From Actinomucor elegans (lineage: Eukaryota; Mucoromycota; Mucoromycetes; Mucorales; Mucoraceae), in assembly GCA_026027325.1 (NCBI GenBank), contig JAMSLZ010000019.1, positions 1 to 64,000 of the forward strand: 64,000 bases of DNA, written 5' to 3'. The translations under genes were made by a program, and so were the position numbers. The notes under the pieces are model-generated. The model did no database searches. It was given only the letters and a program-made list of their open reading frames with translations, and was not told the origin of the DNA. This document shows positions 18,887-28,185 of the stretch, one piece after another (position 1 is the first letter of the stretch; every line of letters starts with the position of its first letter).

Positions 18887-19562
18887 CGAGTATAATAAAG
18901 GCCATAAAATGACCAGGCTGATAAACGAATAGATGTATTAAGCTAGTAAAAGAATTGCTGTCATTTATTCAAATTTAAGCTTAAATTTAACTGGGTGTTA
19001 TAAATGATGAGTTAGTCAAAAACTCTGTTCATAAAGTTAACAACGATTGTAGTAATCCATTCCAGTATGACTTACATTCTATGAGAGATAGAAATAGTTT
19101 ATGAAGATTAGTTGTATTGCGTATTGATTTCCATATATACCTTTTGACCGATGAAGAGTTGCCGAAGCACAAGCTGAGTACAATTATTGCCAAATAGCAG
19201 CCTGATTGGTAGCGGAAACTGAATAAAATCATGTTTGAAATTCACTCGATTGAAACTAGTGATTCGTTGTAGTTCCAATACTAGGCACATAATCTTTACT
19301 GGTGAGCTGAGTATTTTAGTTACAGCTCCGAAAGTTAGCATATCGAATCCACACAATTTAAAAATGCTGTGGTCTAAATTTCAAGCTCCTATGTACTACA
19401 GATCATCCCCTGTGCGTATTTTACACCTTGTATCCTTATTGGAGAGCTGAGTTTTCCAGTTACAGCTCCGAAAATTTGTAGATCGGATTTAAAAAATTAA
19501 GAAATCCTGTGTTCCAAATTTTAAACTCCTATGTACTACCAATCATTCCCTGGACCTATTTT
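18887..19562 (-). repeat. Right arm of the large inverted-repeat structure
   Basis: On the minus strand this reads, from 19562 downwards, AAAATAGGTCCAGGGAATGATT... as about three 140-bp units. It continues as a diverged chromovirus LTR (CCGCTACCAATCAGG, ACTCAGCTTGTGCTT, GGTATATATGGAAATCAATACG, TATCAGCCTGG) ending near 18887. It mirrors 11857-12622. Beyond 19562 the chromovirus pol frame resumes. Confidence 0.85.
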
Positions 19563-19861
19563 GTACCGTGTCCGAATATCAAAAGCTTAAAGAAGATCAC
19601 TTTGAAATACAAGCAGTCATTGATCATTCTGGTTCACCTGGTAATTATTTATACAGAGTCAAATGGAAAGGATATCCAAACGATGAAGATGATACATGGG
19701 AACCTCCATCACACTTCGATTCAAAGAAACCAATTGAAATATATTGGGGACGTCGCAATGCTGATCATAAGCAATCCTCTTCCAAGAAACGTAAGGCTCC
19801 TATGACAGTCAATACACGTAAGATAGCTACTCGAAACAAACGCAGTAGAAACCAACAATAG
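19563..19861 (+). pseudogene. Chromodomain C-terminus of inner chromovirus integrase
   Basis: The codon split at 9417 is completed by GT at 19563 and the frame stays open to the stop at 19861. The chromodomain has the pattern FEIQAVIDHSG, YLYRVKWKGYP and DDTWEPPSHF followed by the C-terminal helix PIEIYW. A basic tail (SSKKRKAP, RNKRSRNQQ) ends the protein. In chromoviruses this domain recognises methylated histone H3 and directs integration. The domain itself is intact, although the gene as a whole is interrupted. Confidence 0.9.
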
Positions 19862-20090
19862 ATCATAGACTTTCTATACAGTCTTGTTTGTTATTCTTCT
19901 TTTCCTTCACTTTTATCCTACGGGTTTTTTACATAAGGTTTTTATCGAGGAATAACTACGATCAGTTCATTACAAGGCGAAAGGACACGCACCGAAGTAT
20001 GTAACTTCCTATTAACTTATGCACATTATAGACTACACCTAGTAACAATGCAAACACTCTTAGTATAAGCAACTGTCTAGAAGGGGGCAA
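19862..20090 (+). other. 3' untranslated stretch of inner chromovirus with polypurine tract
   Basis: Non-coding. AGAAGGGGGC at 20079-20088, immediately before the LTR, is the polypurine tract that primes plus-strand DNA synthesis. Confidence 0.8.
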
Positions 20091-20454
20091 TGTTGTAAAC
20101 ATGACTTGTTCAGTGTCCGTCACCAATCAGGTTAATGTTCGACAATGCTTATACTCAGCTTGTGCTTTGACAGCTTTGTAACGTCGGTTAAGAGATATAT
20201 ATGGAAATCAATGCTTAGTGCAACTAACCTTCATAAACTATCTATCACCGAATATAAAGTCGTACTAGAATGGATTACTATAAATCCTTGTTAACTCCAT
20301 GAGCGCAGTCTTTGACTAACTCAATCGTCTATAATATCAAGTTAAATCCGAACTTCAATTTTGTATAAATAGTTCATCATTTTAATGCTTTAATAAATCA
20401 ATTCGTTTTATCAGTCTGGTTATTTTTACAGTCTTTATTATATTCGATATAACA
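20091..20454 (+). repeat. 3' LTR of inner chromovirus
   Basis: 364 bp, matching 867-1213 with few changes and an extra 17-bp segment (CTGGTTATTTTTACAGT). It is followed by GAAAG, the target duplication. Confidence 0.94.
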
Positions 20455-20773
20455 GAAAGGTTATTCTGAGAAAGAAAATACTTGGCAAAAAGCAAGTGAT
20501 TTCACCGATCCAACTATCATTCAACGGTACTGGAATAAGCAAAGAGAATTACGACGTTTAGAGCAAACTAGAGTCGAACAGTCAATTCAAAACTCTGAAC
20601 CTAACAGACGCAAAAAAGTTGGAACTTCCAAGATTCCTAAATGCAATGGGAATGAGATGTCAAATGTAGCGATCGAGATGTCGGAAAACAAAAGAGCAAA
20701 TATTGCAGCCACTACGAGTAGAGAAGAGAGAATACTGAATAGACGTTCAAACAAGAAAAGAAAGATAGAATAA
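20455..20773 (+). pseudogene. Outer chromovirus, second half of chromodomain and basic tail
   Basis: Reading from the codon that overlaps the target duplication, this gives GYSEKENTWQKASDF, then the chromodomain C-terminal helix (TIIQRYWNKQ). A tail of about 80 residues rich in Lys/Arg/Glu follows, ending RRSNKKRKIE and a TAA at 20771-20773. It completes the domain begun at 866. Confidence 0.88.
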
Positions 20774-20956
20774 GTAGGCAAGTTATGAAACAAGAACCAA
20801 GAAAAGCCACGATGCAAGAAAAGACCCTGAATTGGTGCGTAAAAGGAGGTATACCTGAGCGTGTTAATCAAAACTCAGCCGCATGAATGTACTATTTGGT
20901 GGAACTGACGCACTTGCCGAATCAATACAAGTTTGTTTGATTCTGGTGGAGGATAA
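20774..20956 (+). other. 3' untranslated region and polypurine tract of outer chromovirus
   Basis: Non-coding. GGTGGAGGATAA just before the LTR is a likely polypurine tract. Confidence 0.6.
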
Positions 20957-21140
20957 TGTTGTAAACGCTCATAATTATATTAATAAGAGAATACTGTACA
21001 GATAGAAAATCGTATAGATATCCTTATATATAGCTGCAGAAGTGTATAAAGCATTATTACCAAGAACCAGAATGTAAATGACTGTATTTGATTATGTTAA
21101 AATATCTTTATTTATATATCACTCTGAGCAAGTAGACGCT
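20957..21140 (+). repeat. 3' LTR of outer chromovirus (184 bp visible)
   Basis: It begins TGTTGTAAACGCTC, sharing the first ten bases with the inner element's LTR but differing after that. An inverted copy of the same 184 bp lies at 21620-21803, and both stop at the same place (GTAGACGCT). Between them lie other repeats. Confidence 0.75.
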
Positions 21141-21463
21141 AATTGATAAATACTATCTCTCACACCAAATATTACATTCAATACTATTACCTTTGGATAT
21201 ATTGATCCCGACACTCCTCGCCGCTAATCTTGGTCCGCTCATTTGGTTATTATCCCTGGTCTTCTTTATACGCAGTCCAACCTTGTTCCTGGCAAATCGT
21301 AATATGAATTTAGAATCAAGTACCGACCGAGAAAAAGTATATAAGAGATGCGTTTTATCACCTTTTGACCAGTTAATCAATTCTTGATCTATAATAAAAA
21401 AACTATCCACAGTTTTAAAAGTATTTCTATCTTCCAAAATCTTTATCTACCACCTTTACAACA
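21141..21463 (-). repeat. LTR-like sequence on the minus strand
   Basis: Read downwards from 21463 it starts TGTTGTAAAGGTGG, resembling the other LTR starts, and contains TATATAC/TTTTTC stretches. An open frame of 94 codons (21153-21437) is probably fortuitous. It lies between the inverted 184-bp copies. Confidence 0.45.
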
Positions 21464-21619
21464 TATATGAACACAAGTAAATAACCTTCAGTCACAATTC
21501 AACGAGTATAAATACAAGCTAGAAAAACTAGTTAGAAAGAATTAATCAATTTAAGTTGAATAAGATATAACCAAGTTATAATCGACTTACTACCTGCTTT
21601 TATCCTGTAATTTTACCGC
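21464..21619. repeat. 156-bp dispersed repeat, copy 1
   Basis: TATATGAACACAAGTAAATA... to ...TTTTACCGCA. It recurs with about 90% identity at 25787-25947. Family unknown. Confidence 0.8.
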
Positions 21620-21803
21620 AGCGTCTACTTGCTCAGTGTGATATATAAATAAAGATGCTTTAACATAATCAAATACAATCATTTACATTCTGGTTCTTGG
21701 TAATAATGCTTTATATACTTCTGCAGCTATATATAAGGATATTTATACGATTTTCTATCTGTATAGTATTCTCTTATTAATATAATCATGAGCGTTTACA
21801 ACA
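21620..21803 (-). repeat. Inverted copy of outer chromovirus LTR
   Basis: Reverse complement of 20957-21140 with scattered substitutions. It ends GAGCGTTTACAACA at 21803. Confidence 0.85.
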
Positions 21804-22406
21804 CTATATCACACTGACTCACCCGCTTTTTATTCAATTTCTACCGCACAAGTCACACTGTAAAAGCCTGGCAAGCGTATCGTCAAATTACACGTATGAC
21901 CAAGTCACACTCTATATGCGTCACATTTCTTAAATGTTCGCAGAGACTGCTTTATGATATTATGACTGCTTTTCCAAGAAAAAGAAAAAAAAAAGGTATA
22001 AATAAGCGTTTTTCTTTTCGTACTTTTTCGAGCTTTTCTTTTTTTTTTTCTCAACTTCTTGGACTCTTAAGCCTCTCTTGCCAAGTAAAATCCTTATGAG
22101 ATGGTTAGTATTTTTGCTCTTGGATTTTAAGCCAGCCTTGCCAAGTAAAATCCTTAGACGGTTAGCAAGAATACCGGCGGGCAGTTGTGTGGCGATTGCA
22201 TGCCTCATCTGCCTAGTAGTGGAGACATGAGGTTGTGAAGGCGGAGAAATGTCTCATAGCTCTCGTGTTCTCGAAGCCGTATACAAATGAAAATGAAAAA
22301 ATTTTCTTAGAGTGGCTCGCATGACTGCTTTTCTTTTGGATTAATAGCTTAGCTATATAATTTTTTCCTTTTATTTCATTTTTTATCGACGTCGTGATGC
22401 AAGTAC
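21804..22406. other. Intergenic, repeat-derived
   Basis: No gene seen. It contains an internal duplication of GCCAAGTAAAATCCTTA at about 22080 and 22140, and poly-A/T runs. Confidence 0.5.
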
Positions 22407-22725
22407 TGTTATAGAATAGAGACTATATTGTATGAAATAATAACTTATTCATTATCAATCTCATTTTTATGGAAGTACTTATGAGTTGATATGTTTAGGA
22501 TTCATGTCTCAGATGGATATATATCTAGAACATAGACCTATAACATAACACCTTCTTAACTCCTCTTCATCACACTTAGATAGACGATTTAGTATAAATA
22601 GGTTTAGTTTAGACATAGTTATAGGATGATCTTCACCTTTATGTTTATCATCTTTTGAAAATAAAGCACAGTCCCAAAAAGTACTCTTTTAGTCTTCTTT
22701 ATTATTTCATTGTGCAAACACAACA
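22407..22725 (+). repeat. Solo LTR, family 2, with 5-bp target duplication
   Basis: TGTTATAGAATAGAG...GCAAACACAACA, 319 bp, flanked on both sides by AGTAC (22402-22406 and 22726-22730). That is the mark of a retroelement reduced to one LTR by recombination. Degenerate relatives lie at 12623-13133 and inverted at 22830-23289. Confidence 0.9.
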
Positions 22726-22829
22726 AGTACTTTCCCACGCGGTATTTAATGGATTAACCAACCCCTTTTTTCTTTTTTTTCTTTGGATGTATATATAACA
22801 AATTGATTCTCATATAAGTTTAAAAGAGT

Positions 22830-23289
22830 TGTTGTGTTTGCACAATGAAATAATAAAGAATGAGATGTTTCCTGAGATGTTCGTAATTATTTGGGTACGT
22901 GTTTAATTAACGAGACAGAAAACAAGAGAGAGATTTATTCTACCACTGCCAGCCTTCTGTTATTAATAGGCTGGGTAGTGGTCTTTACATAGAGTAAATA
23001 TAACTAGTCACGATTACACAAGTTAACTATTCACGTACACACTTCTATTATTATTCTATGTAAAGTTTAATGATGTCCATTACAAAAAAGACTAAAAAGG
23101 GTACTTTTTGGGGCTGTGCTTTATTTTCAAAAGATGATAAATATAAAGGTGAAGATTCTATTACTATGTCTAAACTAAACCTAAATCTATAGCAACTATA
23201 TATCTAAGTATCGGTGAAGAGGATTTAAGGAGATATTGTATTATATGTTATAGGTGTATGTTCTAGATGTATATCTATATCTGAAACAT
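22830..23289 (-). repeat. Inverted, broken copy of LTR family 2
   Basis: It starts TGTTGTGTTTGCACAATGAAATAATAAAG (22830-22859), is interrupted by about 225 bp of another repeat (22862-23085), and resumes with AGACTAAAA...CTGTGCTTTATTTTC down to CTGAAACATG. The 5' end is missing. Confidence 0.8.
22862..22980. repeat. Dispersed repeat, inverted partner at 25957-26078
   Basis: GATGTTTCCTGAGATGTTCGTAATTA...TCTACCACTGC...AATAGGCTGG. The complement with moderate divergence lies at 25957-26078. It is inserted in the inverted LTR-family-2 copy. Confidence 0.75.
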
Positions 23290-23417
23290 GCGCGATAAAA
23301 ATTGAGTAAATCAGTTCGAACCGTTTCATGGGGTTTTATTGGTTTAAAGTTAAGTTATTCTATATAGCTTGTATCTCCTGTATATATACTTCAAGCGAAA
23401 TAATCTCTTATACAGTG

Positions 23418-23795
23418 TGTTGTAAACATGGCTTGTTCAGTGTCCGTCACCAATCAGGTCAATGTTCGACAATGCTTATACTCGGCTTGTGCTTTGACAG
23501 CTTTGTAACGTCGGTTAAGATCTAGATATATATGGAAATCAATGCTTAGTGCAGCTAACCTTCATAAACTATCTATCACCGAACATAAGTCGTACTAGAA
23601 TGGATTACTATAAATCCTTGTTAACAACTCCATGAGCGCGCAGCCTTTGACTAACTCAATCGTCTATAATATCAAGTTAAATCTGAATTTCAATTTTGTA
23701 TAAATAGCTCATCGTTTTAATGCTTACTTTAATAAATAAATTCGTTTTATCAGTCTGGTTATTTTACAGTCTTTATTATAATATTCCATATAACA
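23418..23795 (+). repeat. Solo LTR of the inner chromovirus family
   Basis: 378 bp, TGTTGTAAACATGGC...CCATATAACA, clearly the same family as 20091-20454. No matching target duplication (left CAGTG, right AGGCC), so it was probably left by rearrangement rather than simple recombination. Confidence 0.9.
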
Positions 23796-24360
23796 AGGCC
23801 GACCTAATCTTTACTTTTTAATAATACTGTAAGCAATTGTTATAAAACTGGAAAATATCTTCAAAGTCCTCTATGGATGATGTTTATTCAAAAATAGAGT
23901 AAAGTCCTTTTAAATGTGCCCCTACTTCGGCATTTTTTATATGCTTTCTATTCTATTCAATTATTCCCAGCTTTGTTTGGTATTATTATCATCGTCGTTG
24001 CTACTACTCCTTTGTGTTACTGTTATTGTTATTGTTATTGTTATTATTGTTATTATTATTACATGTCCAGCTTAGGTGTCACACAGGATATAAAATACAC
24101 TATTATTTTTATGCCCCTGTAGATAGATAGTCTTATATTTACTACAAATACTACCGACCCTGAAAAGTGGTTCGGGTGCATACTATTCTTTTAGTCTCAA
24201 AATTTAAATGAACCTCCGTTATTATACGTGTTTCATACCCCGTCATTGTATTTATATTGGTTTCAGCTTCCCAATAAAGTTAGTTTCACACTAGAGTTCT
24301 TGCTTTATTCTAGACTTTATAAAATTTTAGAAAACATCCGAACCAATTTTCCACCCACTG
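23796..24360. other. Intergenic between inverted LTR copies, with TTATTG microsatellite
   Basis: Contains (TTATTG/TTATTA)n at about 24018-24060. No gene was recognised. Confidence 0.6.
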
Positions 24361-24606
24361 TGTTATATATCGAGTATAATAAAGACTGTAAAATAACCAG
24401 ACTGATAAAACGAATTTATTTATTAAAGTAAGAAGCATTAAAATGATGAGCTATTTATACAGAATTGAAGTTCAGATTTAACTTGATATTATAGACGATT
24501 GAGTTACTCAAAGGCTGCGCGCTCATGGAGTTGTTAACAAGGATTTATAGTAATCCATTCTAGTATTAACGACTTATATGTTCGGTGATAGATAGTTTAT
24601 GAAGGT
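24361..24606 (-). repeat. Truncated inverted LTR of the inner chromovirus family
   Basis: Read from 24361 it is the complement of the LTR 3' part (TGTTATATATCGAGTATAATAAAGACTG...) and breaks off at TAGTTTATGAAGG. With 23418-23795 it forms an inverted LTR pair. Confidence 0.88.
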
Positions 24607-24607
24607 C

Positions 24608-24924
24608 GTATTCCACCTACTATCTTGCATCGCCATAATAGTAAGGAATCAACTGTATTCATTTATGTCATACACGGACTCTATCTCTGTTAACCCAATC
24701 AGATTAACGAGGCCTGCATAAATACAAGCGATATGTCATCCTTAGAACTATTAGCCAATAATCATTTTTGTTGTATTCCACCTACTATTTTGCATCGACA
24801 TAATAGTAAGGAATCAACTGTTCATTTATGTCATACACGGACTCTATCTGATAACCCAATCAGATTAACGAGGCCTGCATAAATACAAGCGATGTGTCAT
24901 CCTTAGAACTATTAGCCAATAATC
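24608..24924 (+). repeat. Tandem duplication of a ~155-bp unit
   Basis: GTATTCCACCTACTAT...AGCCAATAATC occurs at 24608-24763 and 24773-24924 with few differences. The second copy is preceded by TGTT, which suggests LTR-derived sequence. Confidence 0.85.
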
Positions 24925-25786
24925 CTTACAAGAAACACGCGGCATCATACTATCGAGTAGTATCGAGTGCATCTCAAGATAAGACCTGAATATCGAATAA
25001 CGCGTGGGTTATACAATTACAACAATGCGTGGTTGAAAGGTTTATTAGTGGCTGCTGGGATTGGACTCCGTTGTACGGCCATGCGTGCTGATAGATTGAA
25101 TGCTACACTATTAAGCTCTTATGAAATGTATATAAAGAAGACTTGATTTTGAATTGTGAATAAACATTAGAATAACTTTTACTATCAGGATAGCTGATTC
25201 CATTTATTGTCTATTGTTGAATCCGAAGTAGCTAAAGACCAAAGATTCACGTAATAATATAATAATAAGAAGACTTGTATATATAATCAGATTACTGATT
25301 GGTAATAAGATAGTTATTGATTGTTCTTTATTTCGGTCATAAAATGAAGATGTATTTATATTGGTTAAAGGTCTTATGTTTAACCGATTGACAGGTACTG
25401 CTGAGAATGAATGAATGAAACAATAATTCATGTTTAGCCGATTACTTGCAAGTTACGGTAGAATTAGTTTATACAAGTAAACGTACTGTTCTTGTATTGG
25501 TTCTTGTATTATTACTGATGAGTAATGTTAATGACAAGTGATGATGAATCGATCTAGAAGCTTAATTGATTATGCGTGATTGCTTGATTGGCGAAACCTA
25601 TTTGACGGGTCAATCAGTTACGCAGTTAGATAGCTTTAATTGAGACATGTCGTATGTATAGCCTGTGAATATAAGCGTGTATAACGACATCTATTCTTTT
25701 ATTTTTGTATTTTAAATTATATCTTTCGTCTTTAGCACCGGATATAACACAGTCCTTAAACAGAGATACGTCCTTCCTATACTTCT
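24925..25786. other. Repeat-derived intergenic stretch
   Basis: AT-rich with LTR-like features (TATAAAGAAG near 25133) but no assignable element or gene. Confidence 0.45.
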
Positions 25787-25947
25787 TATATGAACACAAG
25801 TAAATAACCTTTAGTCACAATCCAACGAGTATAAATACAAGCTAGAAAAACTAGTTAGTTAGAAAGGATTAATCAAATTTAAGTTGAATAAACTATAACC
25901 AAGTTATAATCGACTTTATTACCTGCTTTTATCTTAATTTTACCGCA
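25787..25947. repeat. 156-bp dispersed repeat, copy 2
   Basis: Second copy of 21464-21619, same orientation, with short insertions (TTAG duplicated near 25860). Confidence 0.8.
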
Positions 25948-25956
25948 CTATGTAAT

Positions 25957-26078
25957 CACTATCCAGCCCATTAATAACAGACAAGACTTGCAGTGGTAGA
26001 ATGAATCTCGCTCTTGTTTCCTGTCTTGTTAATTAAACACGTATCCAACTAATTACGAACATCCCAGGAAACATCTTA
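25957..26078. repeat. Dispersed repeat, inverted relative of 22862-22980
   Basis: ATCCAGCCCATTAATAACAG...ACGAACATCCCAGGAAACATC, the complement of the copy at 22862-22980. It marks the right edge of the dense repeat block. Confidence 0.75.
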
Positions 26079-26883
26079 AGCGCCACCCTAATCTAAATGG
26101 CTGATAAATCTCTCAGACGATCTTGGCTCAATGGCGCATTAAGCAAATACAATACATACTATGTATACAAATTGAGCAGCTATATGTGTTTATAATAGTG
26201 CAATAAATGTATTGTATTTGTCAATAATTAATACAAGATATATCTTATATCCCTATAATATAACCGCTCATTCATCTATTACTAACTGGTTTGTTCGTGT
26301 GCCGGCTTTTGTAAACCAAATTCTCGCTGAAAAACTTATGTTTTCGCCCGAGTTGAATTAGAAAGCTAGCGCTTAGTTGCTTAACTACGTAAAATGAGTA
26401 AAAAAAAAAAACGACAAATTTCGTTTTAATACATCTTTAAACAAAAAAGTAATAATGAAATGAAAGAAAATTACCTTTCAAAGTTTATACAATCTATCCC
26501 TGTGAATCTAAATGGCGTGCATCACTGGGTTGAAACGAAGTTTTCTTTGGCACTGGTTTGTGTAATTTTTTTTTTTTGGTTTATACCATCCTATTGTTTA
26601 ACATCATTGCTGCATGCTTGTCATTGGTAATTAATGAAAAGCATTTGTGCCATGTCAACTTTTTGCTTGAAATCTAAACTAATAATGATACAACCATTCT
26701 TCAAAGCCTATCGGAAAGATTTCAATCGGACTGTGACGGTTTGTGTATACGTCATTCGCGACTTATTCTTTTTTTTCGGTTTTTTCAACTGTATTAAAAA
26801 GAACTTTTTATTGAACAGAACAAACCAACCAACAAAAAGACACGCTTTCTAACCTATTAAAATCGTAGCTCAGATAATCATAC
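26079..26883. other. Boundary between repeat block and host genes, 5' region of HAP5
   Basis: The left part holds one copy of the dispersed peptide-like repeat (26102-26160, minus). The right part is pyrimidine/purine-rich with poly-T runs, as expected upstream of a fungal gene. No other gene. Confidence 0.5.
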
Positions 26884-27882
26884 ATGTCCAACCAACAAGC
26901 ACACGAAGAACAGCAACACCATGATGTTCAAGCCCCGCCGGCTCAGCAACACCAACACCAACAACAGCTTCAGCACTCTCAAGCTTATCAACAATTGAAT
27001 ACGGCTACTGCACCTGGTGGTCAGCCTGTATTTGATTTAGGAAAGTTTTGGTTGGAAGAGATGCATAATGCGGATTCTTTTAATTCCGACTTCAAGAACC
27101 ACCCTCTTCCTTTAGCTCGTATCAAAAAGGTTATGAAAACTGATCAAGACGTCAAGGTAAATATTTTGTTATAATGATTGCTAAAAGCATTTAACTAAAT
27201 TATTAATATTTTAGATGATTAGTGCCGAGGTAATCAAACGAAACTAAAAACGAATTATTTGATTTTGCATTGCATTCTAATATTATTGGCTTAAACCAGG
27301 CTCCAATCCTATTTGCCAAAGGATGTGAGATATTTATTACTGAGTTAACCAAGAGAGCATGGTAAACCACTCAAAAGCAGAAGTATTTACTCATACTGAT
27401 ATGTTCATTATATAAAAAGGGTGCACGCTGAAGAGAACAAGAGACGTACTTTACAAAGATCCGACATCGCTACGGCTATCTCAAAGACAGATATGTGCGA
27501 TTTCTTGATTGATATTGTACCTAGAGAAGAAGCTACCAAGGCCAGTAATCCTGTCTATGACCAAAATGCTTATGCTGCCAATGGTAATAACGCGGCTGCT
27601 GCTGCTGCTGCTGCTGCTGCTTATTATCAGCCTCCTTATAATCCTACTCAAATTGATGCTGGAGGCTATTACCCACCTTTACCTCAAGTAAGCTGAGCAG
27701 GGGATTTTTACGCCAACAGTGTTAGTAACAACTTCTTTTTTATATAGTTTACTAGTGATCAAGTTCAACAATATCAAATGCAGTTACAGCAATTTGCTCA
27801 GCAACAGCAACAACAACAACAACAACAGCAGCAGCAACCTGCTTATGAAGAATCCAAAGCTTCTAAAGCTGAACAATCATAA
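26884..27882 (+). CDS. HAP5: CCAAT-binding factor NF-Y subunit C / HAP5
   Basis: Exons: 26884-27156, 27215-27229, 27300-27361, 27420-27687 and 27748-27882, giving 250 residues. The N-terminus is Gln/His-rich. The histone-fold domain (about residues 72-155) reads [46 protein letters not shown], then [16 protein letters not shown] and [12 protein letters not shown]. This is the NF-YC signature. An Ala run (GCT repeats) and a C-terminal poly-Gln tract follow. The protein pairs with NF-YB, and the dimer with NF-YA binds CCAAT boxes in the nucleus to regulate respiration, nitrogen and iron genes in fungi. The second exon is only 15 nt. Start at 26884 is the first ATG in frame. No frame damage is seen. 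Confidence 0.95.
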
Positions 27883-28185
27883 ACCTTGCTAATCCAATGT
27901 ATAGAACCCGTGTCGAAGAATGACAGACTATGCCGTATTATATTATATATAGCTCTTCAAATATGAATAAATCAATAGTAACTGAAAATACACATATAAT
28001 GGAAATCAAGGCTGTATGACCTTTAGATTCTCAGTCTGCTCTTGTAATCTGGTGCCTGGGTTTAACTTGCGTGAGAAGCAAACGTTGGATCACGGCGTTT
28101 GAAATTATACGCAACGACGACTGACCCAACGAACTAGTCTCTTTTCCTCTCTTTTCATTCTTTATTCTACATAAGTATAGCTAGA
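27883..28185. other. Intergenic between HAP5 and the reductase gene
   Basis: About 300 bp, holding the HAP5 3' UTR (AATAAATC near 27965) and the next promoter with C/T-rich CTCTTTTCCTCTCTTTTC before the ATG. Confidence 0.5.

Larger units (their letters stand above)
867..20454 (+). mobile_element. Inner Ty3/gypsy chromovirus, complete but riddled with nested insertions
   Basis: The element runs from LTR to LTR, and its ends TGTTGTAAAC...ATAACA match at both sides. The 5 bases GAAAG precede it (862-866) and are repeated immediately after it (20455-20459), which is the target duplication expected of a retroviral-type integrase. The order gag-protease-RT-RNase H-integrase-chromodomain-polypurine tract is that of Ty3/gypsy chromoviruses. 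Its 19.6-kb length, against the usual 5-7 kb, is explained by at least three separate insertions within pol. Pol itself carries a TGA between protease and RT and a one-base shift in RT. The host target was the chromodomain of a related element. No clear tRNA-primer site was recognised downstream of the left LTR. Confidence 0.93.
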
